Shown: piece after piece, positions 1 through 12,628 of the stretch
Position numbering within the stretch: position 1 is the first letter of the stretch
How the letters are laid out: every line of letters starts with the position of its first letter
Source: Candidatus Microthrix parvicella Bio17-1
GTDB taxonomy: Bacteria; Actinomycetota; Acidimicrobiia; Acidimicrobiales; Microtrichaceae
Assembly: GCF_000299415.1 (NCBI RefSeq)
Contig: NZ_AMPG01000002.1
Location: 744,001-808,000, forward strand
Direction of reading: 5' to 3'
Length of the DNA: 64,000 bases
Made by a program: the position numbers and the translations under genes
The notes under the pieces: model-generated
The model's database searches: none
What the model saw: only the letters and a program-made list of their open reading frames with translations
Told to the model about the DNA's origin: nothing

Positions 1-81
1 CCCCCTGATCACGTCGCGGTCTGCTCAGCGCCGTTCACAGTGGTGATGGTCACCGTTCAGCATAAGTGGAGGATGCCCGAT

Positions 82-888
82 ATGAACCTCGCGATCGACA
101 ACTACCGGATCAATCCCGAATCCCAGGTGATGCTGGCGGATTGGGCCGGCGACGACGACGGTGGGCTGGACAAGTCGGACACCAAGGCCGCCACGGCCGC
201 GCTGTCCGAGCGCCTGGTCGAACTGCAGCACCTCCTCTTTGCGCAGGGCAAGCACCGGCTCCTGGTGGTCATCCAGGCCACCGACACGGGCGGCAAGGAC
301 TCCACCATCCGCCGGGTGTTCGGCCCCCTCAACCCCGCGGGGGTTCGGGTGACCGGGTTCAAGAAGCCATCCGACCAGGAACTGGCCCACGATTACCTGT
401 GGCGTGTCCACGCCCACACTCCGGCGGCCGGGCAGATTGCCGTGTTCAACCGCAGCCACTACGAGGACGTATTGGTCGTTCGAGTGCACAATCTCGTGCC
501 GGAGGCCCAGTGGAAGCTTCGGTACCAGCACCTGCGGGAGTTCGAGCGTCTCTTGAGCGATGAGGGCACCACCATCGTCAAGCTGTTCCTCCACATCACA
601 CCCGACGAGCAACGCCGGCGACTGCAGGACCGGGTGGATGATCCCACCAAGTGGTGGAAGTTCAACCGGGCGGACCTTACCGAGCGGGAGCGGTGGGACG
701 ACTATCAGGCTGCGTACTCCGACATGCTGGCCCGAACGTCCGAGCCGGTCCCATGGCATGTGATCCCGGCCAACCACAAATGGTTCAGGGATCATCTGAT
801 CAGCACGATCCTCGTCGACACCCTTGAGGGACTCGACCTGGCCTACCCCGAGCCGGACGAGGACCTCACCGGCCTGACGATCAGCTGA
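82..888 (+). CDS. ppk2: Polyphosphate kinase 2 family phosphotransferase
   Basis: PPK2-family enzyme, expected to move phosphate between polyphosphate and nucleotides in the cytosol. The 268-residue protein has a Walker-A-like loop near residues 66-74 (ATDTGGKDS), a Walker-B-like segment near 121-131 (VFNRSHYEDV), and the lid motif DPTKWWKFNRADL typical of the family. Length fits a single-domain PPK2. The start was put at ATG 82 because GGAGGA lies 8 nt upstream; earlier in-frame GTG/ATG codons at 40-73 lack such a site. The exact nucleotide preference (ADP, GDP or AMP) cannot be read from the sequence. Convergent with the next gene, 30 nt away. Confidence 0.9.
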   Translation: MNLAIDNYRINPESQVMLADWAGDDDGGLDKSDTKAATAALSERLVELQHLLFAQGKHRLLVVIQATDTGGKDSTIRRVFGPLNPAGVRVTGFKKPSDQELAHDYLWRVHAHTPAAGQIAVFNRSHYEDVLVVRVHNLVPEAQWKLRYQHLREFERLLSDEGTTIVKLFLHITPDEQRRRLQDRVDDPTKWWKFNRADLTERERWDDYQAAYSDMLARTSEPVPWHVIPANHKWFRDHLISTILVDTLEGLDLAYPEPDEDLTGLTIS

Positions 889-918
889 GCGTCATGGTCG
901 GTCCGGCCACCCTGCTCG

Positions 919-1626
919 TCAGCCAACCGCCGCCCCGCCAACCGGGATGTTGTCGGCTACGAAGTCACCGGTGGCCGCTCCCCCGAGGTCACGGTCGATT
1001 CGCTCGTCGTAGGTGACCTTGCCGCTCAGCTGCGGCTCGCCTACGGCCTTCAACGCCAGATGGACAAGTTCCACCACGTCGAAACGGCGGTGCATCTCGG
1101 TTTCGGCCACCATCTCCTCGACGATTCGAACCACGTGCCCACGGATTCGGTCATCCAAATTGCCCACCTTCTCCGCCAACTTCAGGCGACCACCCCCCAC
1201 CACCTCCACCTCGATGTCGACCGGATCCGGCGGCTCGGTGTCGACCACGAGAGAAAGCGGGCGCACCACGCTGCTGGTCAGCACCAACGGGAAGCGGCCT
1301 GTCACCCGGTAGCTCTCCTTGGTGACCTTCAGGTTGAGCCGCAACGAAAGGTCGAGGTGCACGTCGGCCCGATGGCGGCGGAGGGTCGACATCTCTTCGA
1401 CACCCAGCTCGATGGATTGGATGTCGCCCACCGTTGCCGAACCTCGGACCGACGCTGTGATCGGGCCAATGCTCTCCTTCACCTTGAGCTGATCGGGCAG
1501 GAGCGCTTGAAGCCGAGGGCCGATCACCTCCGGCACCAGCACCAGTTCGGCGAAGGCGTGCCCAAACTCGGCGAAGTCCATGACCGACTCGGGCGTTACC
1601 TGCTTCCCCGTGGGCTTGCCGGCCAT
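919..1626 (-). CDS. Hypothetical protein
   Basis: Not recognised. The 235-residue protein has no predicted membrane segment or signal peptide. It has alternating hydrophobic and charged strands (for example VHLDLSLRLNLKVTKESY), which suggests a beta-rich soluble fold, and a helical C-terminal part. The start at ATG 1626 has an AGGAG site a few bases upstream. A longer in-frame reading to 1863 would run into the neighbouring hydrolase gene and has arginine-rich, shadow-like composition, so it was not used. The gene lies 170 nt downstream of the metallo-hydrolase on the same strand. Confidence 0.65.
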   Translation of the reverse strand: MAGKPTGKQVTPESVMDFAEFGHAFAELVLVPEVIGPRLQALLPDQLKVKESIGPITASVRGSATVGDIQSIELGVEEMSTLRRHRADVHLDLSLRLNLKVTKESYRVTGRFPLVLTSSVVRPLSLVVDTEPPDPVDIEVEVVGGGRLKLAEKVGNLDDRIRGHVVRIVEEMVAETEMHRRFDVVELVHLALKAVGEPQLSGKVTYDERIDRDLGGAATGDFVADNIPVGGAAVG

Positions 1627-1795
1627 GATGCTCCTGCCCCACCGTTGGGCCCCTTCATCGCTGAAGCGGCCGCTGTCTGTGACGAACGTCGCCCAGCGTA
1701 CCGGCGCCGCCACACGGCGTAGAGGCCCAAGGTGCCAATCCGCGATCACTGAGACTTTTCGCTCCAGGCGATCAGCCTCGGCCAGCAGGGAGTGC

Positions 1796-2422
1796 TCAGA
1801 CGCCCAGCTCGGCGGCCTTCGCATCGATGCCCTGGCGCTCGGCCCCGATGGTGGTGCTTTCACCGTGACCGGTATGCACCACCGTCTCGTCCGGCAAAGC
1901 CATCAGACGGTCACGAATCGAGGCGACGATGGTTGGCTCGTCGGAATAACTGCGGCCGGTGGCGCCGGGCCCTCCACAGAACAGCGTGTCGCCGGTGAAC
2001 ACCGCACCGCTGCCCGCATCGTGGAAACAGCAACACCCCGGGGAGTGCCCCGGCGTGTGCATCACCCCCAACTCGTGGCCGGCCACCTTGAACGACCCAC
2101 CCTCGGCCAGCTGCCGGTCGGGCGAGTCGTCGGGCCACACGACGTCCCACAGCATCGAGTCGGCGTCGTGGAGCCAGATCGGCGCATCGACGGCGTCCCG
2201 CAGCGGGACCGCGGCGTTGATGTGATCGTTGTGCCCGTGGGTCAACACGATGCCCCGCACCTTGCGGCCGTTCACCGCGTCGACGATCGCCCGGTGATCG
2301 TGTGCTGCATCGAAGACCAGCACCTCGCGGTCGTCGCCGACCAGCCAGATGTTGTTCGTCACCTCCCACTCGCCGCCGTCGAGGGCGAAGATTCCGTCGG
2401 TGGTGATCAGTTCAATGGCCAT
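1796..2422 (-). CDS. Metallo-beta-lactamase-fold hydrolase (glyoxalase II-like)
   Basis: A 208-residue MBL-fold metallo-hydrolase. Visible metal ligands are HGHNDH (the HxHxDH motif), HTPGHSPG, TGDTLF and a final VHTGHG, in the right order for a binuclear zinc site. Size and motif spacing resemble short glyoxalase II-like hydroxyacyl-thiol hydrolases; in actinobacteria the thiol may be mycothiol, but the substrate is not determined by sequence. The start is ATG 2422, beginning MAIELITTDG; the longer frame to 2458 adds a non-conserved arginine-rich stretch. It follows the ATP synthase terminator hairpin, so it is probably transcribed separately. Confidence 0.85.
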   Translation of the reverse strand: MAIELITTDGIFALDGGEWEVTNNIWLVGDDREVLVFDAAHDHRAIVDAVNGRKVRGIVLTHGHNDHINAAVPLRDAVDAPIWLHDADSMLWDVVWPDDSPDRQLAEGGSFKVAGHELGVMHTPGHSPGCCCFHDAGSGAVFTGDTLFCGGPGATGRSYSDEPTIVASIRDRLMALPDETVVHTGHGESTTIGAERQGIDAKAAELGV

Positions 2423-2490
2423 GGGCCCACCGTAGCGACGGCCCAGCTGGGCGGCCACACGGCGCTTCGGCCAACCGCCCGCTTCCAGCC

Positions 2491-2546
2491 AAAACGCGAG
2501 GTTCCCCCCTTCTGCACCCAGCGGAGCACGTTAGGGGGGAACCTCG
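2491..2546 (-). terminator. Hairpin terminator after atpC
   Basis: A perfect 14-bp inverted repeat: arms 2497-2510 (CGAGGTTCCCCCCT) and 2533-2546, with a 22-nt loop. Read on the minus strand, the hairpin is followed by CGTTTT. It sits 44 nt beyond the atpC stop codon and before the hydrolase gene, where an operon terminator is expected. Confidence 0.75.
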
Positions 2547-2589
2547 ACGCAGGAAGGGTTGTCGACCGGTGGATCCTGCCAGTCGGGCG

Positions 2590-3003
2590 CTAGCGCTTGG
2601 CGGCCTCGGCGACGGCGATGCGCACCTCGGCCCGGCGCAACGCGCCCTTGGCTTGTTCGTCGTCCTCCGAGGTGCGGAGTACGTCCTCGGCTCGACCCTT
2701 GGCCTCTTGGGCACGCTTCAGGTCGATGTCCTCTGCCAGTTCGGCCATATCGGACAGCACGGCCACTTTGGTGTTGCCCTCACCGGTCGGGGTCACCTCG
2801 ACAAAGCCGGAGTGCACGGCGATCTGGCGCTCGGGCTCGCCATCGGCGACCACCCGAACCACACCTGTGGCGAGCGCCCCGATCATCGGGATGTGGCCTT
2901 CCATGAAGGCGGCGTCGCCCTCGAGGGTTCGGGCGATCACCATGTTGGCCTCGCCGGACCACACGATGGCCTCCGGGGAGACCAACTCAACCTGCAACGT
3001 CAT
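2590..3003 (-). CDS. atpC: F1Fo ATP synthase subunit epsilon
   Basis: Central-stalk subunit of F1, 137 residues. The N-terminal beta-sandwich is recognisable from MTLQVELVSPEAIVWSGEA and the GHIPMIGALATGVVRV segment. The helical C-terminal part (RAQEAKGRAEDVLRTSEDDEQAKGALRRAEVRIAVAEA) is the region that can block ATP hydrolysis in other bacteria. It is the last gene of the atp operon and begins 2 nt after the atpD stop codon. Confidence 0.97.
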   Translation of the reverse strand: MTLQVELVSPEAIVWSGEANMVIARTLEGDAAFMEGHIPMIGALATGVVRVVADGEPERQIAVHSGFVEVTPTGEGNTKVAVLSDMAELAEDIDLKRAQEAKGRAEDVLRTSEDDEQAKGALRRAEVRIAVAEAAKR

Positions 3004-3005
3004 GA

Positions 3006-5541
<2,536 letters not shown>

Positions 5542-5544
5542 GGA

Positions 5545-7191
5545 TCAGCCCTGTCGCTTGGAAGCCGGAGTCGGCGCGTCGCCCCGCGCCATGTCCTCTT
5601 CGGGCAACGTGATGTCGGAGTCAACCAGCTTGGAGGCGGCTGCGGCCTGCGCTTCGGCGTCCGGTTCGTGGTCGCCGTCGGCGCCCGGGTCGAACTCCTC
5701 GGTGAACCGCTTGATGCCGGCTTCCAACACGCTCTCATCGGCGATCTTGCCGCTGCTCTTGATGTCGTCGAGCAGGTCGGAGTGACGGGCTCGGAAGTAC
5801 TCCAACAGCTCCTCGGCAAAGCGCTGCACCGACTCCACCGGTACACCGTCGAGGTGGCCGCGGGTACCGGCGTACAGCACCACCACCTGCTCCTGCACCG
5901 GCATCGGCTCGCCGACGCCCTGCTTCAACAACTCGGTGAGGCGATAGCCCCGCTCCAGCTGGGCTTTGGACACGGCGTCCAGATCGGAACCGAACGCAGC
6001 GAAGCTCTCCAGCTCACGGAACTGCTGAAGGTCGGACTTCAGCGTGCCGACTGCGGTCTTCATGGCCTTGATCTGCGCAGCAGAGCCCACTCGTGACACC
6101 GAGATGCCCACGTCGATGGCGGGCCGAACGCCCGAGCGGAACAGGTCTTCCTGGAGGAAGATCTGACCGTCGGTGATCGAGATCACGTTGGTCGGAATGT
6201 AGGCCGACACGTCGCCCGCCTTGGTCTCGATGACCGGCAGGGCGGTCAGGCTGCCCGCACCGCGCTCGTCCGAGAGCTTGGCGGCCCGCTCCAGCAGGCG
6301 GCTGTGCAGGTAGAACACGTCGCCGGGGTATGCCTCACGGCCCGGCGGGCGGCGGAGCAGCAGCGCCATCTGGCGGTAGGCCTCAGCCTGCTTGGAGAGG
6401 TCGTCGTAGATGGCGAGGGCGTGGCCTGAGTTGTCCATCCAGTGCTGGCCCATGGCGCAACCGGCATACGGGGCAAGGTACTTGAACGGCGCCTGGTCGG
6501 ATGCGGGGGCCACCACCACCACCGTGTACTCCATGGCACCGGCGGCCTCGAGACGGGCCACGGTTTGGGCGACGGTTGAGGCCTTCTGGCCGATCGCCAC
6601 GTAGATGCAGTTCACGCCCAAACCGGCCTGGTTGAGGATCGTGTCGATGGCCACCGTGGTTTTGCCGGTCTTGCGGTCGCCGATGATCAGCTCGCGCTGG
6701 CCTCGACCGATCGGGATCAGCGAGTCGATCGACTTGATGCCGGTCTGAAGCGGCTCGCCTACGGGCTGACGACCGGTGATGCCCGGGGCCTGAATCTCCA
6801 TGCGGCGCTGGGTGACGTTGGTGAGCGGACCCTTGCCGTCGATCGGGTCGCCCAGGGCGTTGACCACCCGGCCGAGCATGCCGTCACCGACCGGAACGGA
6901 CAGGATCTCGCCGGAGGCCCGAACGGTGTCGCCCTCGGCCACCTCGTCGGCCTCGCCCAGCACCACGGCGCCAATCGAGTCCTCGTCGAGGTTCAAGGCC
7001 AGGCCGCGCACGCCGCTCTCGAACTCCAGCAGGGCGTTCACCGGGCAGTTCGGCAATCCGGAAATACGAGCGATGCCGTCACCCACCTCGGTCACCCGGC
7101 CAACCTGGCTCTCGGTCAGCTCGGGAGCGAAGCCCTCGAGGTTGGTTCGGATGGCATTGGTGATCTCGGCGGGATCAAAGAGCTGGGTCAC
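5545..7191 (-). CDS. atpA: F1Fo ATP synthase subunit alpha with C-terminal extension
   Basis: Non-catalytic F1 subunit, 548 residues. The nucleotide-binding loop GDRKTGKT is at residues 171-178, and the alpha-specific [17 protein letters not shown] segment is present. GTG 7191 is chosen as start because AGGAG lies 8 nt upstream; an extension to 7230 lacks one. After the normal end of the family near residue 505 there is a 40-residue acidic and Ala-rich tail ([19 protein letters not shown]). Mycobacterial alpha subunits also carry a C-terminal extension that restrains ATP hydrolysis; equivalence is inference, since the residues differ. Confidence 0.97.
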   Translation of the reverse strand: MTQLFDPAEITNAIRTNLEGFAPELTESQVGRVTEVGDGIARISGLPNCPVNALLEFESGVRGLALNLDEDSIGAVVLGEADEVAEGDTVRASGEILSVPVGDGMLGRVVNALGDPIDGKGPLTNVTQRRMEIQAPGITGRQPVGEPLQTGIKSIDSLIPIGRGQRELIIGDRKTGKTTVAIDTILNQAGLGVNCIYVAIGQKASTVAQTVARLEAAGAMEYTVVVVAPASDQAPFKYLAPYAGCAMGQHWMDNSGHALAIYDDLSKQAEAYRQMALLLRRPPGREAYPGDVFYLHSRLLERAAKLSDERGAGSLTALPVIETKAGDVSAYIPTNVISITDGQIFLQEDLFRSGVRPAIDVGISVSRVGSAAQIKAMKTAVGTLKSDLQQFRELESFAAFGSDLDAVSKAQLERGYRLTELLKQGVGEPMPVQEQVVVLYAGTRGHLDGVPVESVQRFAEELLEYFRARHSDLLDDIKSSGKIADESVLEAGIKRFTEEFDPGADGDHEPDAEAQAAAASKLVDSDITLPEEDMARGDAPTPASKRQG

Positions 7192-7298
7192 GGGTGAGTC
7201 TCCTGGTGCGGCTGAACTGGTTGGGCGCAATCGGGCGGCGGGCTTGGTGGACGTGCGGTGGGAGGCGGAAGGGCGCCCAAAGGCGCCGATGCAAAGCC

Positions 7299-7826
7299 TT
7301 AGAACAACTCGCGCAGCTGGGCGAGACGTGAACGGACGGAACCGTCGATGACCTGGTCGCCGATCTCGGCGTGAACGCCGCCGACCACCTCGGGATCAAC
7401 GATGAACCTCGGCGAGATGGGACGGCCGGCTACCGCCTCCAGCGCCTGGACCAGCCGTTGCTGCTGGTCGTCGGACAACGCGAAGGCCGTTCGCACGGTG
7501 GCCAGCGCCAGCCCTGCATCACCGGCGGTGCGTTCGGCCAGCTGGTTGGCGATCGCCCCCAGCTCGTCGGCGCGTCCGGCGGCCACCACCGCCGACAGTG
7601 CCGCCAGCGTTGACGGCGACACGTTGCCGCCCAGCACGTCGGTGACCACCTTGGTGCGTCGGTCCGCGGGCAGGGAAAGGTCGGCCAGCGTGGTGCGAAG
7701 TTCGACGTTGCCGTCGATCTCGCGGGCCACCCGGTAGAGCTCGTCGGCCACGACGGCCTCGGCGCCCTCGGCGCGGGCAAGACCCAGCAGGGCCTCGGCG
7801 TAGTTCTCGGTGCGCGTGTCGCTCAC
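7299..7826 (-). CDS. atpH: F1Fo ATP synthase subunit delta
   Basis: Peripheral-stalk OSCP/delta subunit joining F1 to the b subunits, 175 residues. The N-terminal helical domain opens [15 protein letters not shown], as in the family, and the C-terminal signature appears as [35 protein letters not shown]. It is a separate protein, unlike mycobacteria where a b-like segment is fused to delta. Starts 9 nt after the upstream b-type gene. Confidence 0.96.
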   Translation of the reverse strand: MSDTRTENYAEALLGLARAEGAEAVVADELYRVAREIDGNVELRTTLADLSLPADRRTKVVTDVLGGNVSPSTLAALSAVVAAGRADELGAIANQLAERTAGDAGLALATVRTAFALSDDQQQRLVQALEAVAGRPISPRFIVDPEVVGGVHAEIGDQVIDGSVRSRLAQLRELF

Positions 7827-7835
7827 GGGGTGCTC

Positions 7836-8369
7836 CTAGGACCTGGCGCCCAGATGGGCGATGTACTGGTCGATCAAGTCGGATTGTGCTGAGTCGTCGA
7901 GCGACTCGGTGACGACCGCCTCGGCGGCACCAAGCGACATGCGGGCCAGCTCGGCCTGCACGTCGGCGCGTGCCTGGCGGCGAGCGATCTCAACGTCGGA
8001 GGTGCCGCGATGGCGAATGGCCTTGGCCTCGGTCTCGCCCTTGGCGATCAGGTCGGCCTCGACCTTCTCGGCGGTCGCTTTGGCATCGGCCTGGATGCGG
8101 GCCACCTCGCGCTCACGGTCGGCCAGCGCAGCCTTGATCTGGTCACGCTCGGACTCGGCGGCGTTCAGTGCGTCGGCCGATTCGGCCAGGCCCGCAGCAA
8201 TACCGTCGGTGCGCTTGTTCATCGCCCCCTTGATGGCAGGCCCGGCCTTCCACCAGATCAGGCCGAAGACGATGAAGAAGGCCAGCGAACCGACCCAAAC
8301 CTCTTTGATATCATGGGGCAACCAGAAGGAGTTGCCTTCCGAGGCCACTACAAGGGCAAGTTGACTCAT
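7836..8369 (-). CDS. atpF: ATP synthase b-type subunit (second copy, next to delta)
   Basis: Peripheral-stalk subunit of Fo, 177 residues. One membrane helix near residues 26-44 (VGSLAFFIVFGLIWWKAGP) is followed by a long charged helix expected to form a coiled coil. It lies directly before atpH, the place where mycobacteria have a b-like domain fused to delta, so it may be the free form of that component. The start ATG 8369 yields MSQLALVVASEGNSFWLP. It is one of two b-like genes in tandem, so the stator is probably a b/b' heterodimer. Confidence 0.9.
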   Translation of the reverse strand: MSQLALVVASEGNSFWLPHDIKEVWVGSLAFFIVFGLIWWKAGPAIKGAMNKRTDGIAAGLAESADALNAAESERDQIKAALADREREVARIQADAKATAEKVEADLIAKGETEAKAIRHRGTSDVEIARRQARADVQAELARMSLGAAEAVVTESLDDSAQSDLIDQYIAHLGARS

Positions 8370-8378
8370 CGTATTCCT

Positions 8379-8918
8379 CTAGTTCTCGGACGGTGCGAGG
8401 TAGGTCTCGGCGATGCGCTGTGCGACCGCCGGGTCAACGGTGCGTCCCAGCACCTTGGATGCCGCAGTTCCGGCCAGTTCGGCCACCTGCGAACGTGCGC
8501 CGAGGAGCACGTCGGCCCGCTCGGCCTCAACCTCGGCAAGGGCGGCCTGGCGGATCTGTGCCGCGTCGGACTCGGCCGCAGCGGTCAGTTCGGCCCGCCG
8601 GGCCTCGCCCCTCGCTCGTGCCTCGTCCACGGTTGTCGATGCATGAGCCCGTGCCTCGGCCAGGGTGGCGTCGTAATCGCGCCGCACCTTTTCGGCCTCC
8701 ACCTTGGCGCGCTCGGCACCCTCCTCATCGGACAGACGCTGTTCGTCACGCTGACGCATGACGGCGCGCACCGGTGGCAGCAACACGTAGCGCATCAGGA
8801 TCCACAGGGCGAGAAACAGCCCGGTGCCCCACAACAGCTCCGGCATGGTGGGCAGCACCGGGTTCACCGGGGTCTCCCCACCGCCGTCTGCGGCAATGGA
8901 CATGATGGTTGCCAACAT
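8379..8918 (-). CDS. atpF: ATP synthase b-type subunit (first copy, next to c)
   Basis: Second peripheral-stalk b-type subunit, 179 residues. A membrane helix lies near residues 27-45 (PELLWGTGLFLALWILMRYV), followed by an uninterrupted Ala/Glu/Arg-rich helix of about 120 residues. It shares architecture but little sequence with its downstream neighbour. Its place after atpE corresponds to canonical atpF in most bacteria. Which of the two should be called b and which b' cannot be settled by eye. The two genes are 9 nt apart. Confidence 0.88.
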   Translation of the reverse strand: MLATIMSIAADGGGETPVNPVLPTMPELLWGTGLFLALWILMRYVLLPPVRAVMRQRDEQRLSDEEGAERAKVEAEKVRRDYDATLAEARAHASTTVDEARARGEARRAELTAAAESDAAQIRQAALAEVEAERADVLLGARSQVAELAGTAASKVLGRTVDPAVAQRIAETYLAPSEN

Positions 8919-8983
8919 TGAAGGTACTCCTCAGGTGGTGTCGACGAGGCGGCCCGGCAAGTGCCGAACCACGGGGTTGGGCC

Positions 8984-9379
<396 letters not shown>

Positions 9380-9408
9380 TTACGCCGGCCGGTGGGCCGG
9401 GGGGTGGA

Positions 9409-10242
9409 TCAGTGCGCCGGGTGCAGCGCGCCGCCGATGTACACACCGGCGAGGAGGGAGAAGATGTAGGCCTGCAGGAAGGCGACCATCAACTCGAAGG
9501 CGGTGAAGGCCACCAGGCCGAGGAACGGGGCGATCGCCAGCGGAACCAGGGCGAACTGCATGGTCTCCGCAAGGAGCAGGCCCAAGGTGAGCACCGAGAA
9601 GGTGACCAAGAGAATGTGCCCGGCGAGCATGTTGGCGAAGAGCCGCACCGCCAGCGAGAACGGGCGCACCAGGAAGGTGGAGATGAACTCGATGGGCGTG
9701 ACCAGCAGGTACAGCGCCTTGGGCACGCCCGGGGGAAACAGCGTCTGCTTGAGGTAGCCGAGCCCGTTGTGCTTCAGGCCCACACCGATGAACATCACCC
9801 AGGTGACCAGGGCCAGCATGAGGGGGTTGGCCATACGGGCGTTGGCCGGCATGTGCGAGGTGGGGATGATCTCAAACAGGTTGCCAATGAAGATGAAGAA
9901 GAACATGGCGGTCAGCATGGGCAGGTAGCGCATGCCGTCGGGGCCGATCGTTGGCATCACGATCTGCTTTTCCATGAAGTCGACCGATGCCTCCACCACG
10001 TTCTGCACGCCGCGGGGTATGGGGTTTTTCTTGCCCTTCATGGCTGCCAGCCAGAACAGGATGGTGGGCACGACGACCGCGATCAACGAGATCAAGGCGA
10101 TCTTGTTGAAGCCGCCGAACTTCGCCGGCCAGACGACGATCTCGTCGATGGAGGGGAACTTGAGGCCCCGGGTGTTCTCCGGCTCCGCCGCAAACAGGGC
10201 GGCGGGCGATGCGGACAACGCCAAAAGTGGGGATGCAATCAC
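9409..10242 (-). CDS. atpB: ATP synthase subunit a
   Basis: Integral stator subunit of Fo, 277 residues with five to six membrane helices. The essential arginine lies in PFSLAVRLFANMLAGH, and the final helix segment QAYIFSLLAGVYIGGALH is characteristic. Start is GTG 10242 with AAGGAG 7 nt upstream. The first 25 residues (MIASPLLALSASPAALFAAEP) resemble a leader peptide, as is known for some a subunits. Gap to the upstream atpI-like gene is 16 nt. Confidence 0.96.
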   Translation of the reverse strand: MIASPLLALSASPAALFAAEPENTRGLKFPSIDEIVVWPAKFGGFNKIALISLIAVVVPTILFWLAAMKGKKNPIPRGVQNVVEASVDFMEKQIVMPTIGPDGMRYLPMLTAMFFFIFIGNLFEIIPTSHMPANARMANPLMLALVTWVMFIGVGLKHNGLGYLKQTLFPPGVPKALYLLVTPIEFISTFLVRPFSLAVRLFANMLAGHILLVTFSVLTLGLLLAETMQFALVPLAIAPFLGLVAFTAFELMVAFLQAYIFSLLAGVYIGGALHPAH

Positions 10243-10258
10243 AGGGTGACTCCTTGGC

Positions 10259-10834
10259 TCAGGCTGCGTCGGCCACCGAGGAGGTGGCGTCGGGGGTCGG
10301 AGAATTAATGTTGCCGGTCAGGTTGACCTGCGTGGCGGTGACGGCGGCGCTGCGGCGCCCGGCGCGGGGCTTCAGACCCGGAAACGCCATGGAGCCCGAT
10401 ACGTAGCGCAGCTCCCAGAACAACAGGCCCAGGTGGGTGACGATCAGCACCACGCCGAGGGCGACCGGGTCGAGCCAGGGCTGGTCCTTCACCAGCAGCA
10501 CCGCAACGAGGATCAGACCGAGACGGATCAGGTAACCGAAGAGTGCAGCACCGGCCATGACGGCAATGGAGATACGAGCACCGGCCTGCAACATCCAGGC
10601 GGACAGAAGGAAGTTGAGGATCACGAGACCCAGGGCGAATGCGGCGGAAATGGCGCCGTCGGTGCCCCAGATCGCCCCCGACACCAAGATGGCGAGTGGC
10701 GACCAGATGGCGGCTCGTCGAATCAGGTCGACGGCAATCTCCATGGCCGGGGACGGGCCTTCCAAACGGGTCAGCAAGCCGTTGGCGGGCTGAGCGTTGG
10801 AGGACCGGGCGGTGGGATTCGAAGGCCGAGTCAC
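10259..10834 (-). CDS. atpI: AtpI-like membrane protein of the ATP synthase operon
   Basis: A 191-residue protein with four predicted membrane helices between residues about 40 and 145 and a Ser/Thr/Ala-rich cytosolic tail. Position just before atpB, size and helix pattern match the poorly conserved AtpI family, whose members help c-ring assembly or cation uptake in other bacteria. No catalytic residues can be assigned. It overlaps the upstream atpZ-like gene by 4 nt (ATGA), so the two are translationally coupled. Confidence 0.7.
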   Translation of the reverse strand: MTRPSNPTARSSNAQPANGLLTRLEGPSPAMEIAVDLIRRAAIWSPLAILVSGAIWGTDGAISAAFALGLVILNFLLSAWMLQAGARISIAVMAGAALFGYLIRLGLILVAVLLVKDQPWLDPVALGVVLIVTHLGLLFWELRYVSGSMAFPGLKPRAGRRSAAVTATQVNLTGNINSPTPDATSSVADAA

Positions 10835-11184
10835 GACCCCGCCTCGACGGTTGCAAGGGTGGCGGAGGACGAGGAGGCGGGCGAGGTACGAGCGCTGCGG
10901 CGTGCGTCCGCCTGCGTGTTCATTTCGGTCCGGTACGAGGTCAGGACCTTGTACAGGGCGCCGATCAGGCCGTAGAACGCACCGACGATGGTGAGCACCG
11001 GGGTCCAGCCGAGGAGGCCATCCAGCCAGAAACCCAGCAGGCCAAACAGGGCGGGGGCGGCCACCAGGAGGTACCCACCGTGACCGCGGTCCATCTGTTC
11101 GCTCAACCTGGGCATCGCCGCGGAGCTTCCACCGGACGGTGACAGCTTGGGCGAGGCTGCGTTGGATGTCACCTGGATGGACAC
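10831..11184 (-). CDS. AtpZ-like small membrane protein
   Basis: A 117-residue protein with two membrane helices (YLLVAAPALFGLLGFWLDGL and VLTIVGAFYGLIGALYKVL). The Gly-rich first helix ending in W-LD and the short loop resemble the AtpZ/ATPase_gene1 family found at the head of atp operons. It is the first gene of the operon, so the operon promoter should lie in the 210-nt gap upstream (11185-11394), where I could not identify a convincing -10/-35 pair. The C-terminus is Ser/Ala-rich and not conserved. Confidence 0.7.
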   Translation of the reverse strand: MSIQVTSNAASPKLSPSGGSSAAMPRLSEQMDRGHGGYLLVAAPALFGLLGFWLDGLLGWTPVLTIVGAFYGLIGALYKVLTSYRTEMNTQADARRSARTSPASSSSATLATVEAGS

Positions 11185-11394
11185 AGAAACGAACTCTCAG
11201 TCACGTCGACGGCGGGCGTGGGGCGGGAGGGATGCTACCGAAGAAGGCAACGATGCCTCGCACGGTGGCGGTAACGGCACGGAGGTGTGTTCCGGAACCG
11301 CTCGGACTGCCTTGTGAATCCGTGCACGAACTCTACGAAACGTCGTGCCAACGCACAAGTTACGCCCCGGTCGGCTGCCACCGGAGCAGGTTGA

Positions 11395-11850
11395 TCACTT
11401 GCTGATCGGTGCCGATGTTCGCTCGATGGCATCCACCACGCGGTCGGTTTGGGCTCGTTGCTCGTGGATCAGCCGGATCATCCAGAAGCGCAGGTAACGA
11501 CCCAGCGAGTAGCGAAGGAACAGCGTTGCGCCGATCACGACGATGATGTTGCCCAGCCAGAAGGTCTGCGAGGCGAAGGCCCGCTGATCGGCCGCATCGG
11601 ACGTGGACGCCACGAGCAGGATCCCCACCACGGCAAGCACCACGGGTATCACCAACCCGGCGATGCCCAGCTTCATGGCACGGGCCTCGCCCTCGGCTGA
11701 ACTACCCGACAGCTTGAGCCGCCCGACCTCCTCGGTGAACGCTTCGGCGCGATCGCCCATTGGTCCCCCCTGCGTCGATCCCTGCACCGGCTGATCGACC
11801 GCGGTTCCGAGGTCGGCCGGCTCGGCACGCTGTGAATCCTGTTGTGCCAT
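11395..11850 (-). CDS. Small membrane protein downstream of livF
   Basis: Not recognised. A 151-residue protein with a polar N-terminus, two membrane helices (near residues 60-80 and 92-112) and a basic C-terminal helix rich in Arg and Gln. ATG 11850 has AGGAG 7-8 nt upstream, and that site overlaps the end region of livF 22 nt away, so it is probably part of the transporter operon. A longer frame to 12045 would overlap livF and was rejected. It could be an accessory of the transporter, but nothing in the sequence proves this. Confidence 0.7.
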   Translation of the reverse strand: MAQQDSQRAEPADLGTAVDQPVQGSTQGGPMGDRAEAFTEEVGRLKLSGSSAEGEARAMKLGIAGLVIPVVLAVVGILLVASTSDAADQRAFASQTFWLGNIIVVIGATLFLRYSLGRYLRFWMIRLIHEQRAQTDRVVDAIERTSAPISK

Positions 11851-11872
11851 CTTCACACTCTCCTGATTTTGA

Positions 11873-12624
<752 letters not shown>

Positions 12625-12628
<4 letters not shown>

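Noticed and set aside
11185-11394. Search for the atp operon promoter.
   Set aside because: No pair of boxes with proper spacing stood out, so none is annotated.
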